From the NCBI GenBank assembly GCA_002118135.1, contig BDIU01000412.1, forward strand, positions 190,664-254,663: DNA of 64,000 nt, read 5' to 3'. Below the pieces are notes generated by a model that worked only from the letters and a program-made list of their open reading frames with translations, did not search any database and was not told the origin of the DNA. Below, one piece after another: positions 34,101-45,700 of the stretch. Source of the stretch: Trebouxia sp. TZW2008 (Eukaryota; Chlorophyta; Trebouxiophyceae; Trebouxiales; Trebouxiaceae). Position 1 is the stretch's first letter, and each line of letters begins with the position of its first letter. The position numbers and the translations under genes are program-made.

Positions 34101-36335
34101 CCAGCTCGCACTCATCAGCCTCAGCTGCATGCTGCTTTTCAAGCGCTATGGCCCGCCTCTTTTCCTCTGCTTCCCTGCACAGCGCAACTTTGAATTCAGT
34201 ATATGCTGTGCATGCTGTGCTGCCAGCTCAGGGTCTCCAGCTTCAGCCGCTTGCTGCTTTTTAAGCTCTATGGCATGCCTCTTTTCCTCTGCTTCCCTTG
34301 ACTTTTGAAAGAGCATATGCTATGCATGCTGCGATGCCAGCTGACACCCTTTGGCCTCAGCTGCTTGCAATTTGATCACAGAAACCTTGTTGCAGCAGGA
34401 GACTGCCATCATTAGAAGCATAATGTCAGCAAAAATATGTTTGCATGCAAAGCAAGATGTCAGCAAAGTTTCAGGAGAAGCATAACTTCATACCTGCGCT
34501 GACGTTCAAGCTCTGCTCTTTGCCGTTGCTGCTGCTCTGAAATTGTCCGCTGCTCAATTTCCAGCCGCTGCTGCAATTCAGCCCTTGCTTTTGCTTCCAT
34601 TTGCTCAAATTCTCGCTGCTTTGCATCCTTAATGGCGCTAAGCCTGGCGGCCTCTTTCTCGGCTTCTTTCTGCAAGTCACAGCCTGTGTTTAGTAGTGTT
34701 CCCATGCTTTCCACTCTGCTATTGTGTCTGTTAAACTTGAGTCCCTCTGATTCTCTCTGCTCTTTTGCACATGGCAGGACAGCAAGCCCACAACAAAGAA
34801 TACCGCTGCTTCGCGTCTGCATGACACTCAGCCTGGCAGCTTCCTTCCTATCTTTCCTCTACAGGACACATCCTTCATAGAAGTAGTGCAGCTTTACGCT
34901 GCTTCTGTCCAGTCTAATTTGCTGCTTCGTATTCCTGAGTGCTCGAGTGTGATTGCAGGCCCTGACCATGAGCATTACGCAATGAGACAGCATTACATTC
35001 ACCAACTTACAGTAAGTATTTTACTGAATTCCAAAGACACACCTTGTACCTGGCCTCTTTCTCTTTCTGGCGCTGAGCTGCTTCCTGCGCCCTCCGCTTT
35101 GCAACGCTCATCCTGTAGCACAACAGACCATTTCAGCGGCAGTCAGCAAGGCATATGGACAATTTGGAGTGTTTCCATCATGTTGTCAAAAATGTTATTG
35201 TGGCTGTTGTTAATTGTGTCTCTGAAGACAGAATCACAAGGCATTGTTTGAGTGGCTAGAATGTTCAATGCACTGAGTTTTTGCTGTCACTCTAGATGAC
35301 GCAGAGTTCGAGCAGCTATACGTCTGCTGCAGTGAAGGTTGGCTGTAAAACAGAGTCTTAATTGCTTCAAGTGCTTTCTGCTCTTGTGGTCTTGCTGATA
35401 ACGCATGTTGGAATGCACGAAACTTTCACCACAGTTGACATGAGCATCAGCACCTCTTGTTTGCTTCAAGTGCTTTCTGCTCTGCCTCAGCGCGTTGAAG
35501 CTGAAGCCGCCGTGCATACATCTCCTTGTCGCTCTCAAGCCTCTGCTGCCTGACCTCCTGTACACAAAATAATGTGCTTTTTCATGGTTTGTCTTTGGAA
35601 TGCCCAATTTATTTTCCATGCTTGTTTACTGTTTTCCTGTTGAGAGCAATTTCCTTTTCAAAACAATTTGTGCAGCAGGAGTTTCTGTGGACAGAGATGC
35701 TGCCAGCAGTGCTGGTTGTCTGGCAGATTTCCACATTTGCAGCAATCTACTGCCAGGTCACAATCAAGTCTGTCTACGGTGATGACTGTGGCCAGCAACT
35801 TGCTTGTGGGTCATGTGGATTTGCAGAACAAAGAGGTAGAGAGGCTGAAGTAAAGTGTGAGCTTATACTGCTCCAGATGTTTACCCTGATGGCATCATAG
35901 TCTAGGAATGTGTCATCTGCTTGCTGTCTGCCCAGTCTTACAGCCCCCAAAATGACAAGGGCCCATACAAAGCCCTCCAAGGTGCTGGACTTGGGCTGTC
36001 TTGCAGGCAAGGTGGGCATAGGGGGAGGCACCCCAACAAATGCTTGCTGCTCCTGCGCTCAAAGCAAGTCACAAATCCACTAGGCTCAGGCTTGCATGCC
36101 AAGGTCGTGCTGGGGCGATGATGCGCGTGTGGACCTAGCGGTGCGAGCATACCTGAAGGGTTGTTCTTGGATGCTCCGTACCGTCTGCCTCAGCCGCGTC
36201 TTGTGCATTTGCGTGGGCTTGCGTCTGAGGCAATGTGTCCGCATCGCTGCCGACTGCGTCCCCGTGCTTCCTGGTGCGCGAAATAGCCGGCGACGGCCAA
36301 CTGTTCGGGCTTGACAAATTCCTGGCACGTGACAT
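26079..36335 (-). CDS. TPR and coiled-coil protein with a putative membrane segment, unknown role
   Basis: Fifteen exons join in frame: 36335-36153, 36052-35885, 35557-35454, 35112-35043, 34669-34494, 33932-33752, 33461-33249, 32049-31903, 31508-31362, 31097-30912, 30183-30040, 28434-28200, 27727-27596, 26824-26679 and 26234-26079. They encode 795 residues. The N-terminus MSRARNLSSPNSWPSPAISR is Ser/Arg-rich like a presequence. A hydrophobic segment, FVWALVILGAVRL, follows near residue 90. Exons 3-6 encode a charged coiled coil of about 180 residues (REFEQMEAKARAELQQRLEI and similar). The second half is helical with TPR-like units, clearest at ERAWALRNVATTLALGGPGE and ARGLLTKALELKERWLDDL. The frame is also open upstream to an ATG at 36761, which would add 142 residues. 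I prefer 36335 because the extra segment is Cys/His-rich and looks non-coding. The donor at 28199 is GC. I do not recognise the family. A membrane-tethered organellar scaffold is a guess. Confidence 0.75.
26270..26630. repeat. CTGT-rich microsatellite in the last TPR-gene intron
   Basis: Runs of CTGTCTGTCTGTCTGTC near 26275 and 26560-26625, with degenerate CATCTGTCTG repeats between. Intronic. Confidence 0.8.
27728..28030 (-). repeat. Head copies of the TPR-gene exon 27727-27596
   Basis: The acceptor CTGCAGGG and the following exon head (GCTGGTAGAGCTTGATGC on the minus strand) recur near 27840-27905 and 27965-28030, both upstream of the intact exon in transcription. Confidence 0.75.
28148..28178. 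repeat. AGC trinucleotide repeat in an intron
   Basis: About nine GCA/AGC units beside the GC donor of the preceding TPR exon. Confidence 0.85.
28500..28610 (-). repeat. Head copy of TPR-gene exon 28434-28200
   Basis: It repeats TCTGCCATTCTGGCTGCTGC and the TTCTTCTAGCAGCTGG to GCTCAGCCT stretch of the intact exon, with an inactivated acceptor, upstream in transcription. Confidence 0.65.
28910..30039 (-). repeat. Tandem array of about seven tail copies of a TPR-gene exon
   Basis: The intact exon 30183-30040 ends in RLAEANLSTAAVAKRQEQQK and LAE before its donor. Downstream, the same 85-base tail plus donor recurs near 29960-29870, 29790-29700, 29615-29530, 29470-29385, 29320-29235, 29160-29075 and 29005-28915, with a period of about 150-160 bases. 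Several copies keep an open frame (CLAEANLSTATVAKRKEQQK). Others are broken, such as the copy near 29740, which has a TAG. Confidence 0.85.
31590..31690 (-). repeat. Head copy of TPR-gene exon 31508-31362
   Basis: Encodes ARTEYGVLPADHPIHTDAQL and ends prematurely (GKTTACTV). It has an acceptor-like end and is upstream of the intact exon. Confidence 0.75.
32170..32760 (-). repeat. Four head copies of TPR-gene exon 32049-31903
   Basis: The segment encoding GALQSMAEPELQHWMR with its acceptor recurs near 32190-32240, 32385-32435, 32515-32610 and 32705-32755. The third copy is longest and still reads ACCGTLATSAEAV. Confidence 0.8.
33060..33205 (-). repeat. Tail copy of TPR-gene exon 33461-33249
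   Basis: Repeats the AVDLAGSSA region and the donor end of the intact exon, with substitutions and frame loss, downstream in transcription. Confidence 0.75.
33970..34380 (-). repeat. Head copies of the coiled-coil exon 33932-33752
   Basis: The acceptor and head (CTGCAG/GGAAGCAGAGGAAAAGAG on the minus strand) recur near 34005-34060, 34105-34180 and 34225-34305, with a weaker one near 34345. This fits the upstream-head rule. Confidence 0.75.
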
Positions 36336-36896
36336 TTTGCGATACAGCGCGTCGCCCGGAAGGCACTGCCCTGGCATGGGCGTGCATGTCGATGCCCAGC
36401 TGGGCTTTAAGTGGACCCCTGTACGCATGAATGTACATGCGCATCGACTTACAAAGCAAGCATGTCCGGTAGCTTTTGCTTTACTAGAGCTGTATGATGA
36501 CACGCAATGCGCTTGCGCTGCCTGCACAGTAGCACGCACAGCATGCCGGACCATCACATGGAGCCACCCATGTGCATCATGGTTACTTTTTTGTGACAAA
36601 TGACCATCGACACAGAGGAAAACGGCATTCCGAACTTGCTGTCTGTCTGAAGCCTTTGGCTCTTCAACATCAAGCGAGTGCAGTGACCACGCCCAAGCTG
36701 TGGATGTCTTGCACGCCACTGAAGGCGACCAAGTCACCGCATGTCTCACCCGTGTCAGCATCACTCTGAACAACTAAAACCTACTTCCGCAAATCGACTA
36801 AGCCCCGCTTGACCGTCCTGCAGACGGGTTGCACGAGAGTAGAAAATTTTAGTCTGGATAGTAAGACGAAGTTTCTGGCAGGGCTGACGAAAGACG
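36336..36896. other. Shared 5' region of divergent TPR and DUF6924-like genes
   Basis: It lies between the preferred TPR start (36335) and the first codons of the plus-strand gene. The TPR frame stays open up to 36761. The DUF6924-like frame is blocked by TGA at 36885. CpG-rich DNA near 36160-36400 marks the TPR start. Confidence 0.4.
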
Positions 36897-37415
36897 AGCA
36901 ATGCCGAAGATAAAACAGCCGTCGCAGGAAAAGCATTGTCGGCCCAACAAATACAGGAAGCTTTCCCTCCCAAATCAATTCCCGGGCCTGTCCTGTTTCC
37001 TGTCTTCCTATACCCTCACAGCTTGGCAGCTGCAGATCTAGCAACTTTCAAAACCAAGATCACAGATGAGTGCGACAAAACTGGAACTGATTTTTCCTTT
37101 GTTAAATTGCCAAAGGATCCAGACTTGGAGCGATTACTGGCTGATGTCAGACAGCATGCATCAGACCTACCATGCTTCTTCATCCTCAATGACATGTCAG
37201 CCAAGAAATCAGCCCTGAAAGTCATACAAATCTCTGTCTATGATGCCGATGCTGACAAAATGGTGTACCCTGATCTTGCGTCAACGCGAGCGCTCTACAT
37301 TGCGCCAAAGGAGGCAGCATGGATGGGTTGCAATCTACATATTGCTAATATGAACTGGGAAGAATTTGAAGGCAGTTGCGTGGAGGGTGTTTTCAGGGGC
37401 TTCCCAAAAGTTTAA
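36897..37415 (+). CDS. DUF6924-like small protein (5' end unresolved)
   Basis: The open frame ends TTTAA at 37415. It encodes about 170 residues with alternating strands and helices and a closing motif, CNLHIANMNWEEFEGS then GVFRGF. This closely follows the NLSIANMDFEEF...GVFRGF signature I associate with DUF6924, a domain of unknown function. Other blocks are LPCFFILNDMSAKKSALKVI and RALYIAPKEAAW. The frame has no ATG between the upstream TGA (36885) and the domain. A short upstream exon (acceptor possibly GACGAAAG at 36893) or a non-ATG start must exist, so the start given is the first codon that could follow that acceptor. A TGTAA element lies about 20 bases after the stop (near 37434), which suits a chlorophyte 3' end. 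It is transcribed divergently from the TPR gene. Confidence 0.6.
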   Translation, partial: SNAEDKTAVAGKALSAQQIQEAFPPKSIPGPVLFPVFLYPHSLAAADLATFKTKITDECDKTGTDFSFVKLPKDPDLERLLADVRQHASDLPCFFILNDMSAKKSALKVIQISVYDADADKMVYPDLASTRALYIAPKEAAWMGCNLHIANMNWEEFEGSCVEGVFRGFPKV

Positions 37416-37494
37416 AGCCCCTTGGGCTTCTGATGTAAATGAACACAGTCTCAACGGGACAGAGATCAGAGGCAGGTGCCAATAAGGCAGCTGA

Positions 37495-37630
37495 ATGAGT
37501 CTCAAGACTCAAAGGTCACATGGGCATGAGAGTGTCTGTGACACTACTCAAACTTGAGCTATTGCATATGCCAGACAATCTTGATTCCAGATTCTACAGT
37601 TGCTATTGCTGACGTTGCTGCATTGATTGT
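37495..37630 (+). repeat. Dispersed repeat A, copy 2
   Basis: Matches 3890-4030 in the same orientation (AAAGGTCACATGGGCATGAG against AAGGTCACTTGGGCATGAAA, and the following block). It lies just after the DUF6924-like gene. Confidence 0.6.
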
Positions 37631-37951
37631 AAACTGTGAATCATATGATGGATCCCTGTCTCCATGCCCTGACATGCTATGGTCGAACATGCTGCGTATA
37701 CAGTGTCATGTAGCACAGCAGAGCATGACTACCGTCTCGCTATGTGAGCCAAAACAAAGCGGAAAAAAGTTTATGTCATGCGGCGTCATACCAGGAGCCA
37801 AATTTGAAGAGACAGCCCGGGATTGCTGTTATGTGAATGCACTGTGGATTTTTGCGACTTGATCTGCTGCACATATTACCCTTTTTCCCGAAGATTGTCC
37901 TGCTTGACATTGTAAGTTTGAAAGCTTTGATGAGCAACAGAACTGGGCACC

Positions 37952-38290
37952 TTACATATACACTACGTTAAATAAGAAGCATTTGTAAAAGTTGAGAAAC
38001 CAAAAGCCCCATCTGCGATTAGCTAGAATATCTTCTCTGATTTCACAGAGAGCAGTTCGATCCTGTCTCATGAAGAAACTCTTGAAAGTTGACAAGCCCA
38101 AAGGTTCCATGTCAATCTTGTGCGCTATGACCCATATAAGGACCTGGTTATGCGGCAGCTGCGTACGTCCGCATGTGCCACTTCCTGTACCTATGCACTT
38201 GGTGACTTGGTCACCCACAACTAGCTTCAAGAGATTGCATGCTGAGAGTAGCAGATGAATTTTAGCTGGTAGGTTAGTAAGGTTTGGCAT
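37952..38290 (-). CDS. Orphan 112-aa ORF, doubtful
   Basis: Complete ATG-to-TAA frame of ordinary composition, with short coherent stretches such as MEPLGLSTFKSFFMRQDRT and EIREDILANRRWGFWF. No family is recognised and no splice partners were found. It could be a decayed mobile-element or gene fragment. It sits in an otherwise empty kilobase. Confidence 0.25.
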   Translation of the reverse strand: MPNLTNLPAKIHLLLSACNLLKLVVGDQVTKCIGTGSGTCGRTQLPHNQVLIWVIAHKIDMEPLGLSTFKSFFMRQDRTALCEIREDILANRRWGFWFLNFYKCFLFNVVYM

Positions 38291-38464
38291 CTTGACAGAG
38301 TTTGCAGTCCTGCATGCTCATAATTCGGCCGGAGCGGACACTTTTCTATTGTACATTGCTGATTGCTCGTGCGCAGTCGTTCCTGTTATAAGCTACTGTT
38401 CTCAGCGACTGATTTACGACCCTGACTCGCGACGATCCAGGGGGTTTGATAGCACCGATCAGCT

Positions 38465-39208
38465 ATGGACAATACCGTGAACGAAGGCGGGGACAAGTCT
38501 CAAGGGAGTCAGTCCGATACAGGATACGGAACGCATGACGGCAGAGGGAACGTTAAGACAGACAGCCGAGAGCAAAAAGGTGACTCCCGAGAGTCCTCTT
38601 GCATGCGGTGCATATTGCATGCAAAGTGGCTTTCAGTTCTAGGGAGATTTGTTTGTTCAAGCTACAAAACAAACGGTCTGCAAGTTTCAGTCAAGAATCG
38701 CATTGGATATTGCAGGTACGGGCTTTGACACAAATACAGGTGACGTCCAAACGGGCTTAGGACAACAAAACGTGGGCTATGATCCTGCCACTGGGACCGC
38801 AAATCAAACAGCTGCATCAAGCAATGGCACACTGAGAGGCAATAAAGATAGCATTCCTAGCAATTTTCACAATAACATGTATGTCAAAATTATTTTGCAT
38901 TTGTCATGCTGTTTAAAAGGATGTATTCGTATGCAATGTCATCATGTAACATGCAAGCTTACATCTGCTGCACATTGTGACTAAAGGTTAAACTGATGAC
39001 ATCTGGCCTCAATGGTGCAACTGTCACAATGTTAACGAGTGCTGTGAATAGTGCTTTTGACGCAGGCCTGGACCTTCATGACAGCTTGACTGCCAAGTCT
39101 ATAGACACTGCTGGTCCAACAGTTCCAGCCAATGCTGCGGGGTACATCAGCACTGACACAGGAGTGCAGCCAGCTCAAGCAGAGTCCTGGAGATCCCATA
39201 GCAAGTAG
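38465..39208 (+). CDS. Small hydrophilic protein of unknown function
   Basis: Exon 1 (38465-38579) starts with ATG and is Gly, Asp, Gln and Ser-rich (MDNTVNEGGDKSQGSQSDTG). It joins in frame across a standard intron to an exon starting at 38716 (GTGFDTNTGDVQTGLGQQNV, then GYDPATGTANQTAASSNGT). A third block, about 38990-39208, ends in TAG and encodes GATVTMLTSAVNSAFDAGLD and AESWRSHSK. The junction between exon 2 and exon 3 could not be fixed: the best donor (AACAT/GTATGT near 38880) does not keep the frame. The low-complexity, Cys-free, hydrophilic composition resembles stress hydrophilins, but that is only a likeness. Confidence 0.4.
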
Positions 39209-39700
39209 CAACAAAAGACAAGTTTTTGTCGATAGGTGTCAAAACAAAGCAAGTAGTATCAAGCTTCCTGGAGCCACATGGCAGCGTGTTGCAACGCACA
39301 ATGTAATTCACACAGAATGGAGGGCCTTGCAACTTCTCAGCTCATGGACCTCCCAACAGTCCTATGATCTGCGCAATTGATTCAAGCTTGTATTAACAGG
39401 CATGGTGATCTCCTTTTGCCAGCAAGCTTGCATGCTTTTGGATGAGCAGCTGTGGCATGTTGGGATGCTGACATTCTGGCATTCATTGCGTGTCAGTAAT
39501 GGCATGCACAAGGCATGCCCTTTCAGAACACATAAATGAGTTATTGCATTCTTCTGGCTGTTGATACATGCTGCGCATATAAGCAGCACCTGTCAGAGTC
39601 AATACAAACTGCAGCCCTGCTACTTGCATGCAGAGCGTACAATCCGTAGTCATGTGCGAGTCAACACTCAATAGAAAGTGTGAAACGTCTTAGATCATTG
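39209..39700. other. Spacer between convergent genes
   Basis: No gene or repeat is supported here. Confidence 0.45.
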
Positions 39701-42700
39701 TCAGACTTCTCTTTTGTTTTGTCGACTGGCATTTGATTGGACCATGTCAAGCAGCTCAAGTCGGTCTTGCTCAGGTAGAAGCTCATTGACTTCCGCGACG
39801 TCTCGATTCAGTGCCTACAGGTGCACAGTACCCATATTGGACTCTCACACAACTTGCATTGGACTTGCATCAATGCATAATGATTGCCAACACTCTCTGC
39901 AGAGTCTAGTAAGTCCAGCAATATCAAAACCAGTGTCGTCTATCCTCATGACAACAGTGCTGCAAACGTGCAGATGATGCAAAAATGTGCACAAGCATGA
40001 TCTCAGACGGCACGCACAGGAGCACAAGCTATGATCTACTAATATGTGTGGCTTTCAGGGCCTTTTGATGTCGACAAGCAAGGCCTGTATATGTATATGC
40101 ACACATGTAAAGAGACATGACATGTTAAACATACATGCAGCATCTCACTAGGTGCAGCTACTTCTCACAAGTGTCTTCATGTTTGATGAGCAAGCGTGTG
40201 CTTGAGCACATTTGTACTCATCAAAGCAGCCGTGCAAATACCATGCAAAAGAAATCAATTGCCAACTGGCCCTAACAACCTTCAAATGTAACGAAAGATT
40301 GAAGAAATGACTAAACGACCGAACAAATGAAGGAATGAACAAAAGAACGAACAAAGAAAGCAACGAAGGAATGGACAAATGAATGCTTGAATGAACTGCG
40401 GGTTGGATTTGGAGCACCCAAGTGACAACTCCTACCTGTTGTATGGTGTAAGCAGACGTGCGGAGCCATTGCCTGAAGCCAGTCTGTCCCAGTTTGCCTC
40501 GCGCCATCAGCCTGTAGAAATCTTCCTGGGCTTCCAGCGCTACCTGTGTTTAGGAAAGGTTGTGTTTTGCCAGGAGGTGTATGAGACGATATCTTGATTA
40601 GACAGGGCAAAACAGCTGGAAATGCTAGACAGACAGCTGGAAAAGGCAGATGGTCTAGATGTCATCAGAAATTATTCTTTCACCTGTCACAAGCTAGCTA
40701 GGTCCTGGAGATGCAGTTCACGCACGATCGCAGAAGCCTGGACAAGGTGCTGAAGAAGGCTCACAGGCAATGGGAGAACGCACGCTTGTTGCATGCTGGC
40801 TAGGTTTAGAAAATGCAGCTCATGTACAATGAGAGCAGTCTGGATGAAGGTGCTGAACAAGACCTACTCACAGCGGGAGAATGCATGCCTGATGCAAGCT
40901 GGCTAGGTCCAGGAGGTGCAGCTCATACACAATGACAGCAGCTTGGACAAAGGTGGTGAAGAAGACCTAATGACAGAGAAAGAATGCACACCTGTTGCAG
41001 CTGGCCAATGTGGAATTGCAGCTCTTGCACAACGAAACAGCTGTGAGCAGTCAACATCTGTACAGAAGCACTTGCATGTTCAGCTCACTGGACTGACAAT
41101 AAGAGAATGCACACCTGCCGCAAGCTGGCAAGGTCCAGGAGGTGCAGCTCATGTACAATGAGAGCAGCCTGGACAAAGGTCGTGAAGTAGAAGAACTTCC
41201 CAGTGCCGGCTTGCCCTTGCTCAGCTGCACTCAACAGTGCCTCTGTCTCTGTTGCATCCTCACTTTCAACTGCCCTGTGAAGACAGCAAGAAGGCATGCT
41301 TTGATTTGCATTGTTTGTTCAACTTGTCAAAGGAGGTGGGCACACGTTCAAGCACAAGATGTCATGATTCTGCACAGGAACAGGCATGCACACTGGTCTC
41401 CATTTCTGTTATGCCCTTGCTGCCAAAATGGTTTAGGTTAGCACATGATCAAACTGGCTGGAGACAGTTGATTGCTGCTGTACATACCTACATGGGCCAG
41501 CTGAGCCTGCCTAGCTCACGTGTACAATGAATGAATGGAATGCAATGCCTCGTGCGTCAAAGACAGTTCAAAGTATGTGCATGCACCACACGGTCTGCCT
41601 TGAGCAAGCTGCAATGAGATGAGACAGCCGGCTCTATAAGCCAAGCTCAGGCTAAGTTTTTGCCGACTCACTTGCTGTGGCTGTAGAAGCTGCAAGAAAG
41701 CTTGAAGACATAAGCCTGACAAGTAGTGTTGATGGCTAAGCTTCGACGCTGACTTTCATGAAAGCCTTGAAGAAGGGCAGGTTTGGGTGTTCAGCCTGGT
41801 TTACGTTCCAGGCTCTATAATGGTAAAGGCAGAATTGTCGGAACTGCAGTGAACATTCACCTGAGAGTGTGTTTCTGGTCTTGGACAGTGTGTATAAGCG
41901 CTCCATGAAAGACTGGGTTGCATGTGCCAGCCATGGGCATGTGGCTATAGGAGGAGCTGTCCTTCCTGGACTGCATCAGCCCATTGGCATCTGCATGAAT
42001 CACACAAAATTTGGTCAATGTAGCAGCCATTTTTGTGCCTATGAACACTGTCTTCGCTTTGCATCTTATCGTGCAGCATAGCTGCTTGACAGATTCATAC
42101 AAAGCTTTGTAATTTTTCAAAACGGACAGCACAGCACAGCGCAGCACAGCACGGCATGGCATGGCATGGCATAGGATAGCATAGTACTGCAAGGAGTGGC
42201 CTGTAACAATTGTATGTGATGATTGTAGCCCATGCTACACGCCCATTTGGTGTTCTCTGTACTGGTTGAGGCAACACTATCACCATAGCTACGAATATAC
42301 AGCATATTCCAGCCGCCAGATGTATTGCATCTTTGGCAGAGAGGGACTCACCTGCTTTCTCTATGACCCTGTCAGCACACATTGCATCTCCTTGGCCATT
42401 GTCTCCTAGGAAGATGAAGTCATACTCAGGGTAAAGCTGGACGTACTCCATGAAGGAGTGGTATTTGTGCATCCCCACCGGCGCCCATGCCTGTTGCAAC
42501 AAGACAATGGGTTTGAAGCAAAGCATCAAAATTGGCTGTGAAAGCAGCGCAACTCAGAAGCTACAGTCATTTCTGCAATGGCTGTGCAAGATGTTTGATC
42601 AGTTCTACACTGTGTTCGCCGTGCTCAAGGCAGAGCTGTTCATAGCCTGTGAAGCAGTGACACTCGTGCATCCCTACATTTGTGGCAGCAAGGCGACTGG

Positions 42701-45700
42701 CCCTATCAATTCAATCTCATCTGTGACTGCCAAGCGTGCAAGCAGCTATGATCAGCAATGCAATGAGATCAAGGTGTTTGCAAGCGCTGGTGAAAGACTG
42801 TATCTGCTATAACAAAGCAGCATGATGTCTGCTCATGCCCACGGCAACTATAGCAGCAGCAGCAGCAGCAGCAGCTGCAATGCATGTGCAGGCATCCAAG
42901 ACCATGAAGACATGGACCTACGTCAGTTGCTTGACATCCAGCTGCCTCAAAACATTGCAGTGCCATGTAAGACAAAGCCAACAAACCTTGGTGTAGGACT
43001 TCCAGGCTCTGTCACGCTTAATGAAGATGCGCCGCAAAATTGTTCTGACTGCCTTCAGGCCCGCATGCCACTGCCCTGGTAGGAGTGTAGGCAGGGCGTG
43101 CATGTGACCTGACGCTACCAGCTCCTGGAAGCGAGCGTAGATCAGCCGAGTAAGCAAGCCTCCACCCCTACATAACAGGCGGCTATCGTGAGAGTTTTGC
43201 ATGTGATCACAGTGGTCGAGGCAATTTTTTGTGCATGCCAAGAAGTGCTTTGTGCAGTGCAGAATTGTCTTGACTGCCTTCAGGCTGGCATGCCATTGCC
43301 CTGGCAGCAGCGTAGGCAGGGCATGTGTGCGACCTGACAGTATCCAACTCTAAACAGCGAGCAAAGATCAGCTGTGTCAGCAGAGCCTGGCCCTGCACAA
43401 CAGGCGATTATTCTGCTGCTGCTTTGGAACTGCAATGCACACTGCAAAAGACCTCCATCATGAGCCAGCATGCCATTGCCCTGGTATTAGCGTGGGCAGA
43501 AACTGCATGTGACCTGACATCACCAACTCCTGAAAGCAAGCGTAGATCAGCCAGGTAAGCAAATCCCCCACCCCTGCCCAACACGCAAAGTCAGCGCAGA
43601 TTTGCCATGCTTGTGCAATACTTGCAACACTGTGTGGTCTCTGCTTCATGTACATTGTGCAGACTTGAAATTGGTCTGCAGTGATGGTGCTACTGATGTT
43701 TGAGAGCAGATATAGATCAGCCAGGCCATCAATCCCCCACCCCTGCACAGCAGACAGTACTGCCAAGGAGACATCTCATGATAGTCCAGGAGTTTGTTGC
43801 TCTGCCGTTGTTTTGAGGCCCCTGGAAATAGATCATCCAGGTCAAGGGCAGTGCATTCCTGCACAATAGGCATCATGCTGTCATAGTGTATGGGAACGTG
43901 ACAGCTGCTCAATGTCTGGCTTAGCCAAACGATACCGAAACTGCATGGTTCAGAGACCGATCAAGGGTTGCTTGATTGATTGATTGCGTGATTGGGTGAT
44001 TGAAACACTGGTTGCGTAATGGACTGACAACCTGCCTGACTGACGCTTGAGTTGGCAATTGACTCATCTGTTGCCACCTGGCCTAGCTGACAATAGGACC
44101 AATTTGATTGTTTGATTGATTGAGTAGCTGATTGGTGGATGAGCTGACTGACTGACTGACTGACTGACTGCTTTATGGCTGTATGGATGGGGAGACAGAC
44201 AGAAGAGTACACTGATTGAATGACAAGTGACCCACCTTTTGCCACCAGGTCTAGCTGACAACAGCACCAGGTTGATCTCAAATATGGGGTCACCATGCGG
44301 CAACCTGGGGATGGCGTCATCCTGGCTCTCAGGGTCCAGATTCACCCAATACTGCTGTATAAGGCTGTCATCCTCTGTCAGTGCGTTGCCTAGCATCTGT
44401 GCAGCATCTGTTAGAGAGGCATCAGCAGGCAGCTGAATGGAGGTGAGCTGATCACTGCCTGGGTCCACTGCACACACTGTCACCTGCACACAGCAATCAT
44501 GAGACTTGGCAGGGCAAGGAAGAGGAAACAAAACGGGTGAAAAGATGGCTCTCCATGTCCAGATTCACCCAGTACTGCTGTATAAGGCTGTCATCCTCTG
44601 TCAGTGCGCTGCCTAGCATCTGTGCAGCATCTGTTAGAGAGGCGTCAGGAGGCAGCTGAATGGAGGTGAGCTGATCAAAGTTTGGGTCCACAGCACACAC
44701 TGTCACCTGCACACAGTAATCATGAGACTCGGCATGGCAAGGAGGAGGAAACAAACAAGAGAAACTGATGAATTTGCAGAATCTGTAAGTGTCAGCAGGC
44801 AGCTGGATGGAGGTGAGATGATCGCTGCCTGGGTCTTCAGCAGACACTCCCACCTGAACACAACAATGCGGAGACTCAGCATGGCAAGCAGGAGCAAGCA
44901 AGAAAAGAAAACATACAAAATTTCTAGCAGGACTCAAACAGTACTGCTGTATGAGGCTGTTGTCCTTCTGTAAGTGCATTGCCCAGCATCTAGGCAGAAT
45001 CTGTCAAGGAGCAGGCAGCTGAATGGATGTGAGCTGATCACTGCCTGGGTCCACTGCACACACTGTCACCTGAACACCAAAAGAAAACTTGTCATGGGAG
45101 AAATGTCTGTGATGGGAATGGTTGCAAAAGTGAATCAAGAGGCACATGAAATAGATGTCAAATTTGAGTGGCTCAAGTAGCAGGGAGCTGAATGAGCAGG
45201 CACTGATGGTTGGGCGCCCCACCAGCAGGAGCTCCTAATCCAGGGCTCTCACGTGCGCCCTAGGGTGTTGAAAACTGCGCGAACCCTATTGCGTGGCGGC
45301 CGCAGCTGCCTGTTACGTCAAATTGGGACGGCCCAACATGTTTGCCTGATCTGCAGCACACACTGTGATTGAGCAAGAGACAGTAGTACCTGATCCACTT
45401 GTGTTGAGTCCTGAGCAGATACGATGCTGGCGGAGTGCTGGCGCTCAGGAGACCCATTTGCGCTGGCTAACATGCGCTGGCTCTGTATCCGGTGCATGCG
45501 CCTGTAGTGCCTGGCCTCTGTCAGCGCCCTATACAGAGCAATGACCCCTGGGTAGATGGTGCCCTTTGGAAACCGCCTGTCCACACCTGCGAAGCATGTG
45601 AGCGTGCCATTGAACACGATTGTTGAAGCTATTGCAGAGCCTTGCAGGTGGATTCATGCGAGTCTCATGTGAGCATGGTCTGTATCCAGCGCAGGCGCCT

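Noticed and set aside
36336..36761. N-terminal extension of the TPR protein to an ATG at 36761
   Set aside because: The frame is open, but the extra 142 residues are Cys/His-rich with poor coding character. 36335 gives a better presequence. Not excluded.
42117..42192. Possible satellite or terminator at the GGCAT repeat
   Set aside because: Short, intronic and without stem-loop structure. Recorded only as a simple repeat.
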